Shown here one piece after another: positions 6,519 through 11,225 of a stretch of DNA of 11,225 nucleotides (the first letter of the stretch is position 1; each line of letters opens with the position of its first letter). This DNA is from JAJRAG01 sp050010535 (GTDB lineage: Archaea > Thermoplasmatota > Thermoplasmata > Methanomassiliicoccales > JACIVX01): positions 1 through 11,225 of the forward strand of contig JBEKKT010000035.1 in NCBI GenBank assembly GCA_050010535.1, written 5' to 3'. The position numbers and the translations under genes are program-made. The notes under the pieces are model-generated. The model saw only the letters and a program-made list of their open reading frames with translations, had not been told where the DNA came from and made no database searches.

Positions 6519-7045
6519 TATTCCGGCGCTGCGGCGACCATATCTACGAGGTCCCGTACCTTCCAGTCAGGGAAGTCGCCGGCCTTTATGCTGTCCTCGA
6601 TGTTCTGTCGCACCTCGGGCAGCAGGCAACTATCACGTCGGCGCCGGTCTCCCTGACCATTTCCAGCCTCGTGGTGCCTATCGTCGTCGCGAGGTTTGGT
6701 TTGGCGGTCTTGACGCCTCCGCCGGACCCGCAACAGGCGCTGTTTTCCCTGATCCTGCTCATCTCGACGAGCCTGACACCTGGTATCATCGAACCTAGCA
6801 CCTTCCTTGAAGGGTCGTATACCCCCCGGCCCTACCGAGGTGGCACGGATCGTGATATGTCACCGTCACGTTGTTCTCAGGGATCTCATTCAATTTCAAC
6901 TTACCCTCTCGGATCGCCTTCCTCAGGACTTCCGAAATGTGAACCACCTCGATTCCGTAGTCCCCGAACCACTCCTTGTAGTCCTCCTTCAAGGCCTTGG
7001 AGCATCCCGCGCAGTTGACGACTATCCTCTTAGTCCCCGCCTTCG
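6518..7045 (-). pseudogene. Degraded CCG-domain iron-sulfur subunit (TfrB/SdhE/HdrD-like), C-terminal part, frameshifted
   Basis: Three minus-strand frames together give one protein. Frame one (about 7045-6828) has VVNCAGCSKALKEDY and TYHDPCHLGRAGG; frame two (to about 6612) has VYDPSRKVLG, ENSACCGSGGG and VIVACCPRC; frame three (to 6518) has RQNIEDSIKAGDFPDW and ends at TAG. The cysteine pattern, a CxxC, then C...CCG...CPxC, is that of the cysteine-rich domains of heterodisulfide reductase, thiol:fumarate reductase B and SdhE-type subunits, which bind noncubane clusters. Frame one passes to two if the G6 run (6822-6827) is read as G7; frame two to three if one C is restored after CPRC at about 6611. 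Missing are the N-terminal ferredoxin part and most of the first CCG motif. It abuts a flavoprotein fragment at about 7043. Sequencing error could explain the single-base shifts but not the missing parts. Confidence 0.75.
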
Positions 7046-7188
7046 GCCATCGTCGTCTGCGCCTTCCCCGGTATAGTCCTCGCAACGATGAGAACCTCAA
7101 CTTTCGATCTACTTGCTTCGACGGCCGCACGGAGTCCCGCTCCGCCGTTTCCTATGACAAGCACGTCTGTCTCGATCACCCTGTACAT
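7043..7188 (-). pseudogene. Fumarate reductase/succinate dehydrogenase-type flavoprotein, N-terminal remnant
   Basis: From ATG 7188 about 48 residues match the start of the flavoprotein subunit of fumarate reductase or succinate dehydrogenase (also TfrA): strand and dinucleotide loop DVLVIGNGGAGLRAA, then a second strand (VEVLIVAR) and the segment KAQTTMAEGG, which in intact proteins contacts FAD near its attachment histidine. The protein then stops at TAA 7030 while the adjacent sequence switches, in another frame, to the CCG domain of a partner subunit. More than 400 residues of the flavoprotein are absent. The fragment keeps a plausible TATA element (7232-7239). Whether the parent was thiol:fumarate reductase or succinate dehydrogenase cannot be told from this piece. 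Confidence 0.72.
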
Positions 7189-7231
7189 CGCGGACCCTTC
7201 GACCCTAATGGGAATTCGACATCGCACCCCC

Positions 7232-7239
7232 GCTAAATA
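7232..7239 (-). promoter_or_regulatory. TATA-like element upstream of the flavoprotein remnant
   Basis: The minus strand reads ATATTTAG here, about 47 bases before ATG 7188. A transcript starting near 7210 would carry a short leader with the purine-rich GAAGGG upstream of the ATG. Confidence 0.35.
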
Positions 7240-7260
7240 TCCTTGCCGACCGGTGGAACG

Positions 7261-8388
7261 TCACGTAAGGTGCTCTACGACGGAACCGATGATCTCAATT
7301 CCCCTGGTGATGTCTTCCTCCGACGCTGCGTAGGAGAGGCGCAGATGCCCTTCGCCAAGCAGCCCGAACGCCGATCCAGGTGAATTGATCACGCCCGCGG
7401 AAACGATCTTCTCGGCCAGCTCTCTCGAGGAGATCTTGAGATCATAACGCGGGAACGCGTAGAATGCTCCGGAGGGCAGCCTGCACGAAAATCCTTGAAT
7501 ATTGCTGAGGAGGAAGACCATCTTCTTCCTTCTAGCATCGAGGATCGGAAGTATCCTTCTGATGAACTTGTCCTTGTAGGGCAGCGCCGCTGTGACAGCC
7601 TGCTGTATCGGAGTCGCAGGACAGGCTAAGAGATAGTACTGCATCTTCGAGAGCTCCTTCAGCAGTTCTTCGTTTGCCAGCAGATAGCCGATCCTCCATC
7701 CCGGAACGGCGAGAGATTTGGAAAAGGAATTCACGACTATCGAGTTCTCAAGGCTGCCCGCGAATGTCAAGTGCTTCGCATCGTAAGTGAAATCCCCATA
7801 CACCTCATCTGAGACCATCCATATCTTGTGGTCCGTGGCCAAGTCCAACAATCCGTTGAAGACCTCTCTTGAGATGACGCCGCCGGTGGGATTTGACGGA
7901 CTGTTCACCACGATTGCCTTCGTCCTGGGAGTAATGAGCTCCTCGATCTTGGAGATGTCCGGCATGAAGTCGGATTCCTGGTGAAGATCATAGGGAACTG
8001 GTTTCGCTCCGACCAGAGCGGCATCGGGGGAGTACAGGACGAACCCTGGATCCGGCACGAGTATCTCGTCGCCAGGGTCCAGGAGGACTTGATAGACCGC
8101 CATGATCCCCTCCGTCGCTCCGCCCGTGACCAGCACATTCCTCGCGGTTATCCTGTCCGAGTGCTTCGCCTCATAGAAGGCGATCAACTCACGAAGCTCC
8201 GTTAATCCGGCAGTGGGGCCGTATTTGCTCGTGGTGGAGACACATGCTTTCTTCAGCGCGTCCCTCGCCTCTTCGGGAGGGTCGAAATCGAGCTCTCCCA
8301 ATCCGAGGTTTATAGCCCCCTTCGTCGCCATGTCGAATATCTCCCGGATGCCCGAGGGGCGGACAGTCGCAGACCGTTTGGAGACCAT
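7261..8388 (-). CDS. Pyridoxal phosphate-dependent aminotransferase, class I/II (aspartate aminotransferase family)
   Basis: A 375-residue fold-type I aminotransferase, cytoplasmic, moving an amino group between an amino acid and a 2-oxo acid. Landmarks: N-terminal PSGIREIFD (11-19); GLGELDFDPP (29-38); TSKYGPTAGLTELR (53-66); the GGATEG phosphate-binding turn (89-94); NSPSNPTGG with N166; SDEVY with D194 contacting the pyridine nitrogen; the Schiff-base lysine K224 in NSFSKSLAVPGWRIGY; and the substrate carboxylate arginine R350 in HLRLSY. Length is normal for the family and every key residue is present, so it is probably active. The frame extends upstream to 8529, but family proteins begin near ATG 8388. 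The exact amino acid substrate (aspartate, alanine or aromatic) cannot be read from these motifs. It is intact beside a decayed operon and has no clear functional tie to the lipid genes. Confidence 0.9.
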   Translation of the reverse strand: MVSKRSATVRPSGIREIFDMATKGAINLGLGELDFDPPEEARDALKKACVSTTSKYGPTAGLTELRELIAFYEAKHSDRITARNVLVTGGATEGIMAVYQVLLDPGDEILVPDPGFVLYSPDAALVGAKPVPYDLHQESDFMPDISKIEELITPRTKAIVVNSPSNPTGGVISREVFNGLLDLATDHKIWMVSDEVYGDFTYDAKHLTFAGSLENSIVVNSFSKSLAVPGWRIGYLLANEELLKELSKMQYYLLACPATPIQQAVTAALPYKDKFIRRILPILDARRKKMVFLLSNIQGFSCRLPSGAFYAFPRYDLKISSRELAEKIVSAGVINSPGSAFGLLGEGHLRLSYAASEEDITRGIEIIGSVVEHLT

Positions 8389-8610
8389 TACAAGCAAACA
8401 ATGAATCCCGGGGCATTTCCCACTTTGGTGAAGGGTGGTAGCATGAGCCGTGTGCTGACGGACCAATGTGTATCGATCTTGGGAAAGCGTGCCCTTTAGC
8501 TCAGGCCAATTTGAACGGCCTTTAGTCACTGGTAAGAGTCATTTGTTGTAACGAAATCGCGCCAACCTTTAAGTATTGGGACCGCGTGCGTGCGGATAGG
8601 AGCAATCATC
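8389..8610. other. Divergent intergenic region between the aminotransferase and a small basic protein
   Basis: About 220 bases with no gene. A clear promoter for the plus-strand gene lies at its right end. No strong TATA box is visible for the aminotransferase side. The phrase TTTAGCTCAGG near 8495 recalls a tRNA D-arm but nothing else of a tRNA is present. Confidence 0.5.
8569..8577 (+). promoter_or_regulatory. TATA box for the small basic protein gene
   Basis: CTTTAAGTATT (about 8569-8578) is a good archaeal TATA-like element. A transcript from about 8600 would give a very short leader ending at the TTG at 8611, with GGAG at 8599-8602 at its edge. Confidence 0.5.
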
Positions 8611-8943
8611 TTGGCATTCAGGGGCAGAAGACCGGGGAACAGAGGGCGAAACAGCTATCGAGACTCTCAGAGGAACAATCGAAAGGAGACCCCGAGGTCG
8701 GCCATGCTGAACATCAGTCGGCTTGGCGGGTTCAAGTACGATCTGAAGGAGATCATTAGGAGATCTCAGATCGACCAGAGCTTCGCCCCCTCATTCATTG
8801 CGAGCATCGTTGCCAAGGCGTCCAGGATTTCTATCCAAGACGCGAAAACATATGTCAAGGAAATCAAAGAAGTGGGGAAGTACTCGGATATTGTGTCAAA
8901 CGAGATATGCGGCCTTCTCGACTACTACTCGAAGTATCGTTAG
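8611..8943 (+). CDS. Small basic protein with Arg-rich N-terminus, unknown
   Basis: A 110-residue protein that I do not recognise. Residues 1-30 are disordered-looking and rich in Arg, Gly and Asn (FRGRRPGNRGRNSYRDSQRN), like RGR-type nucleic-acid-binding tails. Residues about 38-110 form a compact, probably helical domain (YDLKEIIRRSQIDQSF, then AKTYVKEIKEVGKYSDIVSN) that ends in DYYSKYR. A role in binding RNA or DNA is a reasonable guess only. The frame is open from GTG 8590; TTG 8611 is preferred because GGAG lies 8 bases before it and a TATA box lies about 37 bases before it. It is monocistronic and divergent from the aminotransferase. Confidence 0.65.
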   Translation: MAFRGRRPGNRGRNSYRDSQRNNRKETPRSAMLNISRLGGFKYDLKEIIRRSQIDQSFAPSFIASIVAKASRISIQDAKTYVKEIKEVGKYSDIVSNEICGLLDYYSKYR

Positions 8944-8965
8944 ACGACAGGACCAGGTATTTTGC

Positions 8966-9109
8966 CTACGCGACCATCTCGGTCCATTTCTCGGCGAGCT
9001 CGTCGCGGCGAGGGCGGTACACCTTCTCGTAGAATCCATGTTGTGAGAGCAGGACTTCTTTATCGTACGTTCCAACGATCGCGACGGCCTCTTTCCATGT
9101 ACTTTTGAA
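8966..9109 (-). pseudogene. Coding-like 47-codon tail after an in-frame TGA
   Basis: Directly after the TGA of the 9499-9110 gene, in the same frame, 47 sense codons run to a TAG at 8968-8966. They begin FKSTWKEAVAIVGTYDKEV and end RRDELAEKWTEMVA. Composition, alternating charged and hydrophobic residues and G/C-rich third positions look like genuine protein. No in-frame start codon with a ribosome binding site is visible near its beginning. It could be the former C-terminus of the upstream gene cut off by a stop mutation, a readthrough extension, or the end of a different gene whose start was deleted. I do not recognise the family. Confidence 0.4.
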
Positions 9110-9499
9110 TCAGCCTTTGAAACGCGACTCTATCTGTTTCTCAAAATCCTTGACCTTCTGCATTTCACCGCCGATAGTGAAGTATGTTGTCCCACCATCC
9201 TCAGCCTTGTAGGCCATCTCATCACCGAGGAAATAGACGTCTTTCTCTTCCAGAAGCGGCTTTTCCTCCAGCCCCTTTCGTCTTTCCTTGACGACTTTCT
9301 CCTTGAAGCCTCGCTTTGCGGTTGCGTAGAAGATGGCCCTATTGAGACCCCAGCTCATGCTGAGGTCGAGAGGAAGGCCGAGTACATAGGCGCGTGCGGC
9401 TTGAAGAGTCGCCATAACCTGGAATCTGCCGACTGCCACAAACTCACCACGACAGAAACAGAGTATGTCACCGTCGGATACATTAATCCGCCTCCGCAA
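9110..9499 (-). CDS. Hypothetical protein, unknown family
   Basis: A 129-residue soluble protein if TTG 9499 is the start. The N-terminal half is beta-rich (VSDGDILCFCRGEFVAVGRF, 7-26) and could be a small barrel of PUA or ASCH type, where a GD-x-I/V-L strand is followed by a G-x-x-V-A-V-G strand; that is only a structural impression. The middle is highly basic (KRGFKEKVVKERRKGLEEK, 62-80) and the end contains KVKDFEKQIESRFKG. The start is uncertain: ATG 9520 and further codons are also in frame, while an out-of-frame ATG at 9483 sits behind a GGAGG. TTG 9499 lies about 30 bases downstream of the minus-strand TATA (TTTTATAC, 9526-9533), which fits a leaderless transcript. The TGA stop is followed in frame by further coding-like sequence. 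Confidence 0.55.
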   Translation of the reverse strand: MRRRINVSDGDILCFCRGEFVAVGRFQVMATLQAARAYVLGLPLDLSMSWGLNRAIFYATAKRGFKEKVVKERRKGLEEKPLLEEKDVYFLGDEMAYKAEDGGTTYFTIGGEMQKVKDFEKQIESRFKG

Positions 9500-9501
9500 G
9501 C

Positions 9502-9533
9502 CTTTAAACCGATCTTGCATTTCGCGTATAAAA
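9502..9533. promoter_or_regulatory. Overlapping divergent promoters
   Basis: CTTTAAACC (9502-9510) is a plus-strand TATA centred about 27 bases before ATG 9533. GTATAAAA (9526-9533) reads TTTTATAC on the minus strand, about 30 bases before TTG 9499. Each TATA lies almost on the other gene's predicted start site, so the two promoters should compete for TBP and polymerase. Confidence 0.5.
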
Positions 9534-9865
9534 TGGACAGTTCTTGGGACTACAGGAATCATGATGATTTCGGATCCCAAGATGATTCTCGAAAGCTGGC
9601 CAGGAAACGCATCTTTATGAGATCATTCGTTGATTCCCGAAAGGAGTCGAACAACCTGGAGGATACCCAAACATTCGGCGTTTCCGAGAAACATTATCAA
9701 GTTTATTTGCACAGTCAAAATTCTATCGACAAAAATGAGGATATGAGGAAATTCATTTTGAATTTGAATCCAAAAACAGCCAGTAGATATGGTATTTCAC
9801 GAAAGAAATTGTATCGGATGAAAAAGCGATTTCGTAAGTCCCCCGTGAATATACCGCAAGCCTAG
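9533..9865 (+). CDS. Hypothetical protein with C-terminal basic helix-turn-helix-like module
   Basis: A 110-residue, highly charged protein. The N-terminal half is rich in Asp, Ser, Arg and Lys (DYRNHDDFGSQDDSRKLARK) and shows no domain I can name. The C-terminal part, about 75-105, reads MRKFILNLNPKTASRY and then GISRKKLYRMKKRFRKS: helix, Gly turn, second basic helix. This resembles HTH modules found at the C-terminus of some archaeal Cas1 and casposase proteins and in some transposon-encoded proteins, but no Cas1 catalytic residues are present, so this is a weak analogy. The start at ATG 9533 is favoured by a TATA box 27 bases upstream. Codon use is far more A+T-rich than in the lipid genes, suggesting acquisition. 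It is followed by a C/T-rich run (9869-9878), a possible terminator. Confidence 0.5.
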   Translation: MDSSWDYRNHDDFGSQDDSRKLARKRIFMRSFVDSRKESNNLEDTQTFGVSEKHYQVYLHSQNSIDKNEDMRKFILNLNPKTASRYGISRKKLYRMKKRFRKSPVNIPQA

Positions 9866-9901
9866 ACGTTCTTCTTCTGAATTCAATCAAGGGACAAGGC
9901 A

Positions 9902-10123
9902 ATGAATTTTCTTCTATTGAGAACGTTATTATCTCAGGATGAGGCTCTGAGGCAAATGAAGTCCATGCCTCATATGACACAGGTGGGCGAGACAAAATAC
10001 GAAGATCCGCCTCGCATGACTCAGTCAGGAGGCGGAAATTGGATGTTCATGCTTTGGACTGCTATTCTCGTTATTCTCACTTTGGTGTTTACCCTGACTT
10101 GGGTTCTATTCAAACACCTTTGA
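9902..10123 (+). CDS. Small tail-anchored membrane protein
   Basis: A 73-residue protein with a hydrophilic N-terminal part and one C-terminal transmembrane helix (about 47-69, beginning WMFMLWTAILVILTLVF) that ends four residues before the stop. This is a tail-anchored layout with the N-terminus probably in the cytoplasm. No family recognised. Start is uncertain: ATG 9902 has no good promoter or ribosome binding site, while ATG 9956 (55 residues) has a TATA-like TTATTAT 27 bases upstream, the spacing seen at other leaderless genes here. Its stop is only 4 bases from the stop of a converging tiny membrane peptide gene. It lies in the A+T-rich part of the window. Confidence 0.5.
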   Translation: MNFLLLRTLLSQDEALRQMKSMPHMTQVGETKYEDPPRMTQSGGGNWMFMLWTAILVILTLVFTLTWVLFKHL

Positions 10124-10127
10124 ATTC

Positions 10128-10199
10128 TCAAGGAATGTTGAGGATCGCCACCATCAACGTGGCTAGAAATACAACCCAGGCCAAGACTATAAGCAACAT
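10128..10199 (-). CDS. Candidate 23-residue single-helix membrane peptide
   Basis: From ATG 10199 the frame encodes 23 residues that are almost entirely one transmembrane helix (MLLIVLAWVVFLATLM, then a short VAILNIP end). A TATA-like GATATACTG centred near 10226 lies about 27 bases before the ATG, as expected for a leaderless transcript. The same frame stays open upstream to a TAG near 10260 and reads like protein (GDSARLDILATQNYIT), but no standard start codon is found there, so the gene may be a decayed longer membrane protein. Converges with the tail-anchored protein gene. Confidence 0.35.
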   Translation of the reverse strand: MLLIVLAWVVFLATLMVAILNIP

Positions 10200-10433
10200 T
10201 GTGATGTAATTCTGAGTAGCCAGTATATCGAGTCTCGCCGAATCTCCTTGGTCCCACTCCTACTCTTAACGTGAGACAAAAAAAGATGAAGGGGCTCGAC
10301 CACCAGGTGCAGGTTTGATGGGGACGAGCAAAGGAAGGACCAGGAGGCGCGCCACCAAGCCAGCACGTTTTGCACACATGATTTCAGCACCACAATGATG
10401 TGTGATGATTTTCCTTAAGGGCGTTAAGATGCG
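10200..10433. other. Intergenic stretch with a T7 tract
   Basis: No convincing gene. A run of seven A (10278-10284) gives an oligo-T tract on the minus strand, about 150 bases past the stop of the ribbon-helix-helix gene, and is a candidate terminator for it. CCTTAAGG (10422-10429) is a short palindrome just past that stop. A long minus frame here (10377-10021) is rich in Cys, Trp and Pro and does not look like protein. Confidence 0.4.
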
Positions 10434-10595
10434 TCACTTCTGGAGGAGTTTCTTTTCCCTTACGATCTGAATGCACCGGTCAATGCCATGCGACTTACCA
10501 GCGAAAATTCCCACATCAACCATTTCATTAAGCCACTCCATGGAGTCTTTCGACAGACTGACAGAAATCTTCTCCTTGCCCTGAGCCACAACCAT
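10434..10595 (-). CDS. Small ribbon-helix-helix (CopG/Arc-like) DNA-binding protein
   Basis: A 53-residue protein with the ribbon-helix-helix pattern: a short N-terminal strand KEKISVSLS (7-15) alternating polar and hydrophobic residues, helix A KDSMEWLNEMVDVG (16-29), a turn with FAGKSHG and helix B IDRCIQIVREKKLL (38-51). Such proteins dimerise through the strand, which lies in the DNA major groove, and act as repressors, antitoxins or plasmid copy-control proteins. The start is ATG 10595, preceded by GGAGGG with 8-base spacing; a TATA-like TTTATAAG lies at about 10613-10620, so close that a leaderless start is also possible. No toxin gene is directly adjacent. Targets are unknown; its own promoter is a natural candidate. 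Confidence 0.7.
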   Translation of the reverse strand: MVVAQGKEKISVSLSKDSMEWLNEMVDVGIFAGKSHGIDRCIQIVREKKLLQK

Positions 10596-10603
10596 ATGAT
10601 TAA

Positions 10604-10622
10604 CCCTCCAGGCTTATAAACT
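10604..10622 (-). promoter_or_regulatory. Promoter and ribosome binding site of the ribbon-helix-helix gene
   Basis: The minus strand reads AGTTTATAAGCCTGGAGGG. GGAGGG (10609-10604) sits 8 bases before ATG 10595. The TATA-like TTTATAAG is only about 20 bases from the ATG; the usual 25-27 base TBP-to-start distance would put the transcript start at or inside the ATG. One of the two signals is therefore probably not used, or transcription starts from another site further upstream. Confidence 0.45.
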
Positions 10623-10706
10623 TAACTTCTTAATCTCTCAATTCAATGGAGTCTCGTCTTCTTTGCCCACGTATTTCATTCCGCATTTGATGCTCTACGA
10701 ACGGAA

Positions 10707-10871
10707 ATGATAATGCTTTCCAGAATGATTGAAGAATATACCGTTTCAGATTCGGAATTTTCGGACATTGAACCGTTTTCCTTCTCTTACATTTTTTGCC
10801 CCGCGTGCCGTCAGAACTGTCCGAACAGGCTAGAGTATCGAGCTGAGGAAGTTCTCTTCTTCAGATATTGA
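10707..10871 (+). CDS. Candidate 54-residue Cys-containing micro-protein
   Basis: From ATG 10707 (in-frame ATG also at 10713) a 54-residue frame has an acidic N-terminal half (MIEEYTVSDSEFSDIEPF) and a compact cysteine cluster FCPACRQNCPNR, then a charged tail ending EEVLFFRY. CxxCxxxC could bind a metal, but a fourth ligand is not evident. No strong TATA or ribosome binding site was found, and the end overlaps by 11 bases the converging gene to its right. It is listed because the reading is more protein-like than chance frames around it. Confidence 0.3.
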   Translation: MIMLSRMIEEYTVSDSEFSDIEPFSFSYIFCPACRQNCPNRLEYRAEEVLFFRY

Positions 10872-11225
10872 GCGTGACTGGATAGGTTTGTCCATTGACC
10901 AGATTCCCACTGAACTGGTCGCTCGTTGCCCCGAACCCTCCACCGGTAGAAGTTGCCAGCACCGTCGCAATAGTGTAATTATTGACTCCATACAAGAAGT
11001 TCACTGTTATCCAATGCGTCGCCGAACTCCCGGCTGCTAGATCGCCTTGCGCCCTCTCGACACCATTCAGTGACAGTGTGTAATGAACTGAGTTAGTCGA
11101 GTGCGTCGATTGCACAGTCGCTAAGACAGTAGCAGATCCGCTTGCCCATAGCACATCCAGTGCTCTTTTCAATGGCTCCTTCTTTGACGCTCTCTCCATT
11201 CTCCACCCCAACCCATAAATCAAAC
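10861..11225 (-). CDS. Ig-like beta-sandwich protein, C-terminal part (open at window edge)
   Basis: The frame is open from the right edge to the TGA at 10863-10861. The protein is rich in Ser, Thr, Val and Asn with alternating strands (SATVLATVQSTHST, VHYTLSLNGVERAQG, HWITVNFLYGVNNYTIATV) and ends in YPVTLNI, as in Ig-like or CARDB-type domains of archaeal secreted or cell-surface proteins. TTG 11223 and ATG 11199 are possible starts, but neither is followed by a signal peptide or membrane helix, and the stretch ERASKKEPLKRALDVLW is unlike an exported N-terminus. Either the true start lies outside the window, or a surface-protein fragment has lost its export signal. Confidence 0.5.
   Translation of the reverse strand, partial: LIYGLGWRMERASKKEPLKRALDVLWASGSATVLATVQSTHSTNSVHYTLSLNGVERAQGDLAAGSSATHWITVNFLYGVNNYTIATVLATSTGGGFGATSDQFSGNLVNGQTYPVTLNI

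Noticed and set aside
8485..8530. Possible tRNA: phrase TTTAGCTCAGG like a D-arm
   Set aside because: No matching acceptor stem, no anticodon arm and no GTTCGAATC-type T-loop within 80 bases.
10021..10377. A 118-codon minus-strand frame across the small membrane genes
   Set aside because: Rich in Cys, Trp, His and Pro with no hydrophobic pattern; the alternative frames give clean transmembrane helices.
1..11225. CRISPR array, rRNA or insertion sequence with terminal repeats
   Set aside because: No regularly spaced repeats, rRNA signature or transposase was seen by eye; only the short repeats listed above were found.

Overview
The window looks archaeal, most likely a Thermoplasmatota-like or methanogen-related euryarchaeote; that assignment is inference from gene content only. 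Archaeal signs are the tetraether synthase (Tes) / ferredoxin / geranylgeranyl reductase lipid operon, a mevalonate kinase, a TrmB-type regulator, TATA boxes about 27 bases before start codons (apparently leaderless genes) and, at other genes, GGAGG or GGTG ribosome binding sites with TTG or GTG starts.

Layout. 1-585 (-) is the N-terminal part of a MscS-like membrane channel, followed by a gene-poor stretch with a T-tract terminator candidate. 972-1715 (-) is a TrmB-family regulator divergent from the lipid operon 1788-4665 (+): Tes, a small 2[4Fe-4S] ferredoxin and a digeranylgeranylglycerophospholipid reductase, almost without gaps. Mevalonate kinase (5613-4684, -) converges on this operon. 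Together these genes cover an early isoprenoid step (mevalonate phosphorylation), saturation of the isoprenoid chains, and joining of two chains into a tetraether; the ferredoxin is the likely electron donor.

5716-7188 (-) is decayed: the first two helices of an MFS transporter, one intact unrecognised gene (5984-6505), and a chimeric remnant in which the first ~48 codons of a fumarate reductase/succinate dehydrogenase-type flavoprotein run into the C-terminal cysteine-rich (CCG) part of its iron-sulfur partner, with two further one-base frameshifts. An intact class I aminotransferase follows (8388-7261, -).

8611-11225 holds small, mostly unrecognised genes: a basic 110-residue protein, a gene with an in-frame TGA before a coding-like tail, a divergent gene pair with overlapping promoters, two converging tiny membrane proteins, a ribbon-helix-helix protein, a candidate Cys-containing micro-protein and the end of an Ig-like protein. 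From about 9540 the sequence is visibly richer in A+T than the lipid region, suggesting an accessory or acquired segment.
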